From positions 1-7,979 of the forward strand of contig JAKDIK010000109.1 in assembly GCA_030450535.1 (NCBI GenBank): a stretch of DNA of 7,979 nucleotides, written 5' to 3'. Positions 1-6,095 of this stretch are shown here, piece by piece. Both the position numbers and the translations under genes were made by a program. This DNA is from Propionibacteriaceae bacterium. Lineage in GTDB: Bacteria; Actinomycetota; Actinomycetes; Propionibacteriales; Propionibacteriaceae. The number at the start of each line of letters is the position of its first letter. Within the stretch, counting starts at the first letter, position 1. The notes beneath the pieces were generated by a model. That model had not been told where the DNA came from. It did no database searches and saw nothing but the letters and a program-made list of their open reading frames with translations.

Positions 1-2
1 GC

Positions 3-95
3 AAGCTCGTCGAAGGCTCCGTCATCCAAGGCTGGAAAGCCGCCCTCGGCGAGCTGTCCCTCGTCTACCCAGAACGCATCAACGCCTACCTATAA
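3..95 (+). CDS. 3' end of an IS256-like transposase gene (5' part outside window)
   Basis: The frame starting at position 3 is open from the window edge and gives 30 residues, ending with the peptide GELSLVYPERINAYL and a TAA at 93-95. A hydrophobic segment followed by a short PxRINxYL-type tail resembles the C-termini of some actinobacterial IS256 (Mutator-type) transposases. The DNA just downstream (116-140) looks like an IS256 right terminal repeat, which supports the assignment. The catalytic DDE domain lies outside the window, so whether the gene is intact is unknown. The fragment is short and another IS family cannot be excluded. Confidence 0.55.
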   Translation, partial: KLVEGSVIQGWKAALGELSLVYPERINAYL

Positions 96-115
96 AACAC
101 ACCTGACCCAGACCA

Positions 116-140
116 CTTACACAGAGAATTTGACAGGCTC
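116..140 (+). repeat. Putative right terminal inverted repeat of the IS256-like element
   Basis: The stretch begins CTTACACAGA and ends TTTGACAGGCTC, about 20 bases after the stop codon of the transposase fragment. Actinobacterial IS256-family elements commonly end with an inverted repeat of this form (CTTACACAGA, an A/T-rich middle, then TTTGACA). The matching left repeat lies outside the window, so the assignment rests on resemblance. The element probably ends between 140 and 143. Confidence 0.5.
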
Positions 141-149
141 CTCACTCCT

Positions 150-333
150 ATCGACATCTGCTGTCTTTCCTCGGATCTGTCGGTCCCTTGAGAACACCCG
201 GCGAGGCGTCACGCCTCGCCGCCGGAGTGACCTAAGGAGAGCCTGCGCCAACAGGCGCTCATCACTGTCTTGTCCGCCGGTCTGGTGGCGCGCGATGCCG
301 TGTCCGGCCCATGTGAACAGATCGGAGCACGAC
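150..333 (+). ncRNA. Candidate bridge RNA region of the IS110 element
   Basis: This is the non-coding leader between the element's left end and the transposase start. It holds a strong hairpin (199-221) and a second stem in which GAG-GCCTG (237-239, 241-245) pairs with CAGGC-CTC (252-256, 258-260) across an A/G mismatch. IS110-group elements are known to encode a structured RNA of about 150-200 nt here, with loops that pair to the target and to the element ends. Two short matches fit such a role: GGAGTGA (224-230) is complementary to TCACTCC at the left boundary (142-148), and AGGAGAGC (235-242) is identical to the right end (1450-1457). Both are short enough to be chance, and the second overlaps the second stem. 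RNA ends are not defined. Confidence 0.4.
199..221 (+). repeat. Hairpin in the IS110 leader (11-bp stem, 1-nt centre)
   Basis: GGCGAGGCGT at 200-209 and ACGCCTCGCC at 211-220 are perfect inverted copies separated by one base, with one further C-G pair outside (199/221). In RNA a few central pairs would open to form the loop. No U-tract follows, so it is not a typical intrinsic terminator. Its place in an IS110 left end makes it a candidate 5' stem-loop of the bridge RNA. Confidence 0.7.
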
Positions 334-1444
334 ATGAACATCAAACCCGACCCCACCGGGACGCATCAATCACGCCCGCCAGTATTCGCCGGCGTGGACA
401 CCCACAAGGACGTCCACGTCGCCGCGGTCGTGGACGCAACCGGCACCATGTTGGGCACCGGCAGCTTCGCCACGACCCGGGCCGGATACCGCGCTTTGTT
501 GGCCTGGGTGCGTAGCCACGGCGAACTGATCCGGATCGGCATCGAGGGCACCGGCTCCTACGGCGCTGGCCTCACACGACACCTCGCCAAGCACGACGTC
601 ACTGTCCTGGAGGTTCGACCGACCCGACCGATCAGAGCGTCGCCGCAAGGGCAAAGACGACGACCTGGATGCCATCAACGCTGCCCGGGCAGCGCTCCAC
701 CAACGACGAACCACGATTCCGAAGTCCAAGGACGGCGCAGTCGAAGCCCTTCGAATCCTGCGAGTGGCACGCGCCCAAGCTGTCCGCGAGCGACGCAACG
801 CACTGCAACTGCTACGGATGTCCATCGTCGCAGCTCCCGACGAGGTCCGCGACCAGATTCGTAACCTGACACGAATGCAGCTGATCCGCCATCTGGCCGC
901 TTGGCGACCCGACGTCTCCAACGCCACCGACCCCGTCGTCGCCTACCGGGTCGCACTGAAGTCCTTCGGCCGCCGCTACCTGGAACTCACCGACGAGATC
1001 GCCGACCTCGACGACCTCATCACCCCCATCGTGGAAGCCCTCGCCCCACAACTCCTGGAACGGGTCGGCATCGGCATCGAAGTCGCCGGACAACTCCTCG
1101 TGACTGCCGGTGACAACCCTGACCGAATGAAATCCGAAGCGGCCTTCGCGATGCTCTGCGGTGTGGCGCCCCTGCCCGCCTCATCCGGAATGACACACCG
1201 GCACCGGCTCAACCGCGGAGGCGACCGACAGGCCAACCGCGCCCTCCACCTCGCCGTGATCAGTCGCCTCAGGCTCGACCCGAGAACCAAGGCCTACGTC
1301 GCGAAGAAGACCGCCGAAGGCCACTCCAAACTCGAGACCATCCGCTGCCTGAAACGCTATCTCGCCCGCGAGGTCTACTACCTCCTCAACCCCGGCACCG
1401 AACACATCACCCCGAACACCAAGCCACACAAAACCGCGGCTTGA
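334..1444 (+). pseudogene. IS110-family transposase, broken by a +1 frameshift
   Basis: The gene starts at ATG 334 and reads in frame to codon 94 (GTT at 613-615). Removing one T at 614/615 restores a 369-residue IS110 transposase ending at TGA 1442-1444. The RuvC-like DEDD domain is clear: D22 in GVDTHKD, E71 in GIEGTGSYG, and D109/D112 in GKDDDLDAINAA (restored numbering). The C-terminal Tnp2 region carries ASSGMTHRHRLNRGGDRQAN, with the likely nucleophilic serine encoded at 1181-1186, followed by the RALH stretch. Family members (DEDD plus serine recombinases) excise and insert the element under bridge-RNA guidance. The frameshift separates D22/E71 from the remaining catalytic residues, so unshifted translation would end at 864 with only 94 genuine residues. 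No slippery heptamer is seen at the site, so a mutation or sequencing error is likelier than programmed frameshifting. The 369-residue length is normal for the family. Family assignment is near certain. Confidence 0.94.
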
Positions 1445-1451
1445 CTATTAG

Positions 1452-1760
1452 GAGAGCATCCGCGGGTCCCCATTCCGCTCCAGACGCTTCCTGAAGACCC
1501 TCAAACGCCACGGCCTGACCGGCTCCATGGGCCGCGTGGGGGCATGCGGTGACAACGCGGCAATGGAGTCGTTCTTCGCGCTCCTGCAGAAGAACGTCCT
1601 CGACCGACGGTCCTGGAGCACACGAGAGGAACTACGGCTGGCGATCGTGTCCTGGATCGAGGGGAAGTACCACCGCAAACGCCGTCAACGCCGGCTCGGG
1701 AAACTCACCCCCGTCGAGTTCGAACTCATCATGAAACCAACCGCTACACTGGCGGCATAA
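1452..1760 (+). pseudogene. IS3-family transposase (orfB) C-terminal remnant
   Basis: The frame is open for 102 codons after a stop at 1449-1451 and ends at TAA 1758-1760. It reads RGSPFRSRRFLKTLKRHGL, then GSMGRVGACGDNAAMESFF, then QKNVLDRRSW and LGKLTPVEFE. This is the classic end of the IS3 orfB integrase core (rve fold), where the usual text is HSDRGSQFRSR. The catalytic glutamate of the DDE triad is encoded at 1566-1568 in NAAMESFF. The first two aspartates, the HTH-like N-terminus and all of orfA are missing, so it cannot be active. The break falls at the second catalytic Asp codon, exactly where the IS110 element ends, so the IS110 insertion probably caused it. An ATG at 1527 is internal to the old reading frame and unlikely to be a real start. 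A complete orfB would be about 280-300 residues. Confidence 0.93.
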
Positions 1761-1791
1761 ACCCGGAGGTCAACCAAACCTTCAGCGGACC
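1761..1791 (+). repeat. Probable right end of the IS3 remnant, abutting ISL3
   Basis: The short sequence after the IS3 stop codon (CCGGAGGTCAACCAAACC, then TTCAGCGGACCC) has the size and position of an IS3 right end with its terminal repeat. ISL3 coding homology on the other strand begins immediately beyond it at about 1792, so this is the insertion junction. The left IS3 repeat is lost, so the repeat cannot be confirmed by pairing. Confidence 0.45.
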
Positions 1792-2490
1792 CGAGGGGTC
1801 GATCGCCACCACTGTGACACGGTCCCGCCAGACCTGGCTACGGGCGGTCAACCAGCCTTCGACAGCGGCGCTGTGACGGCCATCGACGACGCCGAGGACC
1901 TGGCCGCAGCGGGTGTTCACGATCGTGGTCATCCATGGCTCGACCCGGGACCAGCCGCCAGTGTCGGGGTCCCGGTACCAGCGCACCTTCCGGTAGCGAT
2001 GCTCATCGACGCCGAGCTGGGTGACGTGCAGAGCATCGGTATCGGGCAGCGTGTCGATCGCGCTGTTCACCGTCTTCTGGGCAGTCCACCAGGCGACCCC
2101 GAAGCTGGCGGCCACAGCGGCGACGGGCCGGCCGTGATCGATCACGGCCTCCAACAGGCCCCGCCGTAGCCGACTCGTGCACCGAGCCCGCACCGGCAAC
2201 TCTGCTGTGGCTTGGGTGAACGTCCGCCGCGAGCACGCCCCCTCCGCACACACCAGCCGCGGCTTCACGACGATGACCTCGATGCTGCCAGCGTGCGGGA
2301 TGTCCTTCACGCGTTGCCGACACCAGGCACGGACCCGGGCCGACACCACCCCGCAGTCAGGGCAGCCATCGGCCACAGTGTCGGCCTGCACGATCACGCG
2401 TCGACCGCCCGAGGGCAGGTCGACCGCGTCGATCACGTGGTAGTCGGGCAGGTTGAAGATCACGCTCGCAGCGTCACGCCGCGAGCACAT
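1792..2490 (-). pseudogene. ISL3-family transposase, N-terminal half only
   Basis: Read on the minus strand from ATG at 2490-2488, the protein begins MCSRRDAASVIFNLPDY. It has a zinc ribbon (C43/C46 in GCPDCG, C81/C86 in VCAEGAC) and an HTH region around GRPVAAVAASFGVAWWT (about 120-136). The start of the DDE domain follows, with D162 in LGVDEHRYRK and D231 in VVAIDPS. Homology stops after about 233 residues at 1792; ISL3 transposases are usually 400-440 residues. The 3' half, with the catalytic Glu, is gone. The open frame continues through the IS3 end as unrelated codons (PLKVWLTSGFMPPV) to a stop at 1744-1746. An in-frame ATG lies 18 codons upstream at 2544, but MCSRR matches the family start better. 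The gene faces away from the downstream operon and contributes no function to it. Confidence 0.92.
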
Positions 2491-2582
2491 AGGCTCGATC
2501 ACAGCTCGTGGTCCTTGTCCGGGAGGATGCTTCGCAACACCCATCCCAGCGCAAGGCCACGAGCCCTTGCATCAACGACCCA

Positions 2583-2606
2583 CCACGCTCAACTACGAGT
2601 AGCCCG
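2583..2606 (-). repeat. Possible left terminal repeat of the ISL3 element
   Basis: Read on the minus strand the stretch starts GGCTACTCGTAGTTGAGC, about 95-115 bases upstream of the ISL3 start codon. It resembles GGCTCTTCGTAGTTGAG-type ends that I associate with some actinobacterial IS elements. The partner repeat has been lost with the ISL3 3' half, so this is a position-and-resemblance call only. Confidence 0.3.
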
Positions 2607-2620
2607 CATAGGGACAGGCT

Positions 2621-2636
2621 TGTCACTCTTGTGACA
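2621..2636. repeat. Short inverted repeat TGTCAC-TCTT-GTGACA
   Basis: A perfect 6-bp inverted repeat with a 4-base centre lies just beyond the possible ISL3 end. It could belong to the IS end, or be a dimeric-regulator site upstream of the operon. No T-tract follows, so terminator function is unlikely. Nothing further supports either reading. Confidence 0.4.
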
Positions 2637-2662
2637 CTGACTTGGCCGGGTTAGGATGACCT

Positions 2663-2706
2663 ATCCTCGGCTGAGGATCCGGGGCCCTGAGGGAAGTTCG
2701 GCCCCG
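2663..2706. repeat. Tandem hairpins in the operon leader
   Basis: Two adjacent inverted repeats occur 130-175 bases upstream of the first operon gene. The first is ATCCTC (2663-2668) with GAGGAT (2673-2678) around a 4-base loop. The second is CGGGGCC (2680-2686) with GGCCCCG (2700-2706) around 13 bases. They could be operators, leader RNA structure, or a Rho-independent barrier insulating the operon from the IS pile. GC-rich DNA produces such stems by chance, so the function is open. The rest of 2637-2837 shows no gene and no clear -10/-35 pair. Confidence 0.4.
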
Positions 2707-2820
2707 CGCGATTGACTGACGTCTGCGCCCAACCAGGACAGACGAGGGACCTCCCGGTTCGCCACTGCGAGCCCGCTCGCGCGGCCTCAGTGCTTCAACA
2801 GCTCCGCATACCAGGCTCTT

Positions 2821-2835
2821 GAACCCGAGGGGTTC
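2821..2835 (+). promoter_or_regulatory. Hairpin covering the Shine-Dalgarno of the DUF6603 gene
   Basis: GAACCC (2821-2826) and GGGTTC (2830-2835) are perfect inverted copies around a 3-base loop. The likely Shine-Dalgarno GAGGGG (2827-2832) sits in the loop and 3' arm, 5 bases before the ATG at 2838. In mRNA the stem would partly hide the ribosome binding site, which could modulate translation. The stem is short, so the effect may be small. Confidence 0.45.
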
Positions 2836-2837
2836 GC

Positions 2838-5800
2838 ATGGACATCCTGAGCACGCTAGCGTCTTTCATCCGTTCATCTGTGGGAGGCGATCCCAGCAAG
2901 CCGCCGCTGCCGACAGTGCTCAGCGACATCGCAGCGGACATTGAGCGCCTTACCGAACTCGACCTCGAGCCGTCGGGCGAAGGCCTGGAGCGTTGGCTGG
3001 CGACCTTCCGCTCCATCACCGGCAATGTGACAGCCAGGGAGACCTTGGTCATCCGCGTTCTGCAGGTCCACCTCCCGCGGGGCGCCGAAACTCTGGCCTT
3101 GGCCGGCGTCATGCCCGGCCCCTGGAACCCGGACGCGACCCCGCGGTCGTTCGCCATCAACTGGGACGTCTTGCGGGCCTTCACTCGAGACCCGGGCAGC
3201 CAGGCGATCACGACGCTGCTGAACCGGGTCCCCTCGGTGAAGGACGCGAAGGCGGTCCAGGCGCTGATGCTGTTGCTTCTCGCCTCCCCGGTGGAACTCG
3301 TCGCCCGGGAGTACGCCCGGGCCGGCTTCCTGGCCCTGCCTGTGGGTGATGGGGTGTCCTTGGACGACCTCGTCGAGCTCATCAACTCGCCGATCGCGGT
3401 CCCGCTCGGGCAGGAGCTGCTGACCCGCCTGGAAGCCGGCACCCTCGTCGAGTGGCTCCAGCAGCTCAAGGAGCAACCAGGGGGGTTCCCGACGGTCGCC
3501 CCACGCCTGGCCGTCCTGCGTCCCGACCCGCCGGCGGCGGGCCTGGCCGGACTTGAGCTGCGTCTGGACGCCGCGTCAAGCCTCGTCCGCAGCGCCCGGG
3601 TGCGGCTGCCCGTCGGCTGGGTCCTGACTGGTGACGTCCGTGGGGACGCCGCGGTGAGTGCGCGGATCGTTGTCACGGACGGCGGCTTCGATGTGTCCCC
3701 CGCGGTGCGTCCGGACGCCCAGGTCGGGTTCTTCCTGAGCAAGGCCAGGAAAGCCGACGACGACGCCTTCCTCCTCGGACGCCGTGACGGCACCTTCTTC
3801 GCGGTCAGGGACATCCGCCTCGGCCTCACGGTCGCGGCCAGACCGGCCGACCCGACAGCCGCCGTCCCCCTGTTCGCACTTGTCACCAAGCTCGACGGCC
3901 TCCGCCTTGGCGTGGGCACCGACCTTCTCAAGCCGCTGGCGGCCGGGCTCGCGCTGCCCGGCTCGATCACCTTCTCCTCGGACTTCTCGCTGCCCTACCT
4001 TCAGGGCGTCGGCGTTCAGGGAGCCGGGACGGACGGAATCGGTATCGACATCCCCACCCACCTAGGCTTCGCTCTCGGAGGACCCGGGCTGGGACTGTGG
4101 CTCGACGACATGCTCACCCGACTTGAGGTGGCGATCAGCCCCTCCGGTCTGTTCTTCCGCACCCTGTTCCGGTTCGACGCCCGCGCCGAGATCGGCCCCC
4201 TCAAGGCGACGATCACGGGGGCCGGGGTGTGGCTGGGACGGTGGATGTCCGGCAACGCGGGGGTCCTGGAGCCGACGGGGATCGGACTGTCCCTCGACGC
4301 GGGACCGGTCAGTGGCGGTGGGTTCGTCGGGAAGCTGGGCCCGGGCGAGTTCGGGGGCGCGCTGACCTTGAAGATCCTCGGCATCGGCGCGTTCGCGTTC
4401 GGGATCTACAAAGAACTGCCCGGCGGGCCGGTGTCCTTCGTCGCCGTCATCGGTATCCGCCTGCCCCCTCCCGGGATCCAGATCGGCTTCGGCTTCGCCG
4501 TGTCCGGAATCGGCGGCCTGATCGGGATCCATCGTCGAGCCGACACCGACAAGCTGCGTGAAAAGCTCGTCAGCGGCACCGCTGGTGACGTCCTGTTCAC
4601 CGACGACCCGACCCGCAATGCCCCCAGAATCCTGGGCGAGTTGAGGACTCTGTTCCCCGACGAGCGTGGCACCTTCATCATCGGCCCCACCCTGCAGCTC
4701 AATTGGCTGTACCTGTTCACCCTTGATGTGGGGGTGTTCATCGAACTCCCCGGCCCGCGCAAGATCTTCGTCGCCGGGTCCGCGCGCCTCGTCGTCGGCT
4801 CGGAGGACTTCGCCCTCGTCTACCTTCGGATGGACTTCATCGGGGGGATCGACGCGACGGCGTCCCTCATCTTCTTCGACGGTGCCCTGGTGAACTCCCA
4901 CATCCTCGGCATCCTGCGGATCACAGGTGGGCTGGCCCTGCGCATCGGGTTCGGCCCCAACCCGTACTTCCTGTTCAGCGTGGGAGGATTCCACCCCCAG
5001 TTCGCGCCCGGCGGGCTGGCCGTCCCTCAGATCCCCCGGGCGGGGGCAGGGGTGGACCTCGGGATCGTGTGGTTCACCCAGGAGATGTACTACGCGGTCA
5101 CGTCCAACACGGTCCAGTTCGGGACGAGGACGGAGGCCGGCATCAGGCTGGGCCCGATCAGGGTCCACGGGTGGTTCGGGTTCGACGCCCTGATCCAGTT
5201 CCGACCCTTCCGGTTCACCGCTCGCATCGACGCCGGGATGTCGGCCAGCTTCGCCGGGTGGGAATTCGCCAGCATCCGGGTCCGCGGTGAACTCAGCGGC
5301 CCAGGACCGCTCGTCCTGCGGGCCGAGGCTAGCGTGAAGGTGATCGTCCGGATCAGCAAGAACGTCACCATCACCCTCGACAGCCGGCCGCCGGAGTCGC
5401 TGCCCGCCATCTCCAACCTCGCCCAACACCTCGCCGGCGAGATCAGCACCCCCGAGAACCTGCGTGGGGACGGCGACGATCCGGACGTGGTGTTCGCTGG
5501 CGCGTCACCGACCATCATCCCCGTCGGTCGGGTGATCTGGGAACAGCACCGAATTCCCCTCGATCGCGTCCTCCACAAGGCGGAAGGGGTCCCGCTGGGG
5601 TCCGGGCGGACGTTGGGCGTGGCCTGCGCTGAGCCGGGCGCCGCCCCGCTGGCCATCGGAGTCGAGGAGGACGAGTTCGCGGTCGGCACGTACACGAACC
5701 TGTCGGACGCCGAGGCCCTGTCGGCCCCCACCTTCTCCCGCGGACGGTCCGGATTCAGCCTCGAGGTAGCCCAGTCCCACGCGACTTCGGCGACGACGGC

Positions 5801-6095
5801 CCCCTGCGCGCCCGGGCTCAACCTGCTGCGCCTCCCCCGACGGAGCCTCGTCATCCTCGACTTCTCGGCCACACTCAGGAGCGTCCATGCGGGGCTCGTG
5901 CAATCGATCCTCGAACGCGACCGTGGAGCCGCCGTCGTGGCCCGGCCCACCGACATCGTCCTCACAGCCGAACGCTGGACTACCCCGGTCGGCGGCGCCC
6001 AGCACTCTGCGGACGCCTTCCTCGCGGCAAGGGCGACCGGATCGTTCGCCGTGCCCACGTCCAGCCCGTCGGTCTCCCTGGATGGGGTGCTGTGA
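2838..6095 (+). CDS. DUF6603 family protein, 1085 aa, function unknown
   Basis: ATG 2838 is preceded at 5 bases by GAGGGG, and the frame runs 1085 codons to TGA 6093-6095. Residues 1-210 look helical (for example VQALMLLLLASPVELVAREY). Residues about 240-840 are a very long glycine-rich, alternating-hydrophobic beta region. It carries what I recognise as DUF6603 hallmarks: SGIGGLIGIHR (556-566), NAPRILGEL (594-602), FLFSVGGFHPQF (711-722) and YYAVTSNTVQFG (751-762). Residues about 880-1085 form a separate C-terminal module with YTNLSDAEALSAPTF (952-966), a pattern I also associate with large uncharacterised bacterial proteins. No signal peptide, transmembrane helix, cysteine cluster or catalytic motif is visible, so a cytoplasmic or assembly-released structural role is possible, but this is inference. 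It is the first visible gene of an operon and is translationally coupled to the next gene. Codon use is high-GC and even throughout, with no sign of decay. The gene call is certain, the family call strong and the function unknown. Confidence 0.88.
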   Translation: MDILSTLASFIRSSVGGDPSKPPLPTVLSDIAADIERLTELDLEPSGEGLERWLATFRSITGNVTARETLVIRVLQVHLPRGAETLALAGVMPGPWNPDATPRSFAINWDVLRAFTRDPGSQAITTLLNRVPSVKDAKAVQALMLLLLASPVELVAREYARAGFLALPVGDGVSLDDLVELINSPIAVPLGQELLTRLEAGTLVEWLQQLKEQPGGFPTVAPRLAVLRPDPPAAGLAGLELRLDAASSLVRSARVRLPVGWVLTGDVRGDAAVSARIVVTDGGFDVSPAVRPDAQVGFFLSKARKADDDAFLLGRRDGTFFAVRDIRLGLTVAARPADPTAAVPLFALVTKLDGLRLGVGTDLLKPLAAGLALPGSITFSSDFSLPYLQGVGVQGAGTDGIGIDIPTHLGFALGGPGLGLWLDDMLTRLEVAISPSGLFFRTLFRFDARAEIGPLKATITGAGVWLGRWMSGNAGVLEPTGIGLSLDAGPVSGGGFVGKLGPGEFGGALTLKILGIGAFAFGIYKELPGGPVSFVAVIGIRLPPPGIQIGFGFAVSGIGGLIGIHRRADTDKLREKLVSGTAGDVLFTDDPTRNAPRILGELRTLFPDERGTFIIGPTLQLNWLYLFTLDVGVFIELPGPRKIFVAGSARLVVGSEDFALVYLRMDFIGGIDATASLIFFDGALVNSHILGILRITGGLALRIGFGPNPYFLFSVGGFHPQFAPGGLAVPQIPRAGAGVDLGIVWFTQEMYYAVTSNTVQFGTRTEAGIRLGPIRVHGWFGFDALIQFRPFRFTARIDAGMSASFAGWEFASIRVRGELSGPGPLVLRAEASVKVIVRISKNVTITLDSRPPESLPAISNLAQHLAGEISTPENLRGDGDDPDVVFAGASPTIIPVGRVIWEQHRIPLDRVLHKAEGVPLGSGRTLGVACAEPGAAPLAIGVEEDEFAVGTYTNLSDAEALSAPTFSRGRSGFSLEVAQSHATSATTAPCAPGLNLLRLPRRSLVILDFSATLRSVHAGLVQSILERDRGAAVVARPTDIVLTAERWTTPVGGAQHSADAFLAARATGSFAVPTSSPSVSLDGVL

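Larger units (their letters stand above)
141..1460 (+). mobile_element. IS110-family insertion sequence, nearly complete
   Basis: This segment contains an IS110-type transposase gene with a non-coding leader of roughly 190 bases upstream and only a few bases downstream. That layout matches the IS110 group, which carries its guide (bridge) RNA in the long left end. No long terminal inverted repeats are seen, as expected for the family; only CTCCTA (145-150) and TAGGAG (1449-1454) are inverted copies of each other near the two ends. The right boundary must lie before about 1461, where IS3 coding sequence resumes. The left boundary lies after the IS256-like terminal repeat. Both boundaries are uncertain by about 10 bases. 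The transposase is frameshifted, so the copy is probably not autonomous. Confidence 0.7.

Noticed and set aside
130..333. Upstream extension of the IS110 transposase frame to position 130
   Set aside because: The added residues are Arg/Ser/Pro-rich and unlike any transposase N-terminus, and they run through the terminal repeat and hairpins. ATG 334, followed closely by VFAGVDTHKD, is the family-like start.
2712..2740. TTGACT as a -35 box upstream of the operon
   Set aside because: At 16-18 bases downstream there is no credible -10 (the best is AGGACA), so a promoter call is not supported.
2795..3970. A 391-codon minus-strand frame covering the operon start
   Set aside because: It is Arg/Ser-rich low-complexity shadow sequence. 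The plus-strand frame has the ribosome binding site and family motifs.
4062..5429. A 455-codon open frame on the minus strand
   Set aside because: It is the antisense shadow of the DUF6603 gene, with an extreme Asp/Glu/Gly/Pro composition and no recognisable motif.
2838..6095. DUF6603 protein as an outer-membrane beta-barrel
   Set aside because: There is no signal peptide or C-terminal barrel signature, and the sequence looks actinobacterial, so a classical outer-membrane barrel is unlikely despite the beta-rich texture.
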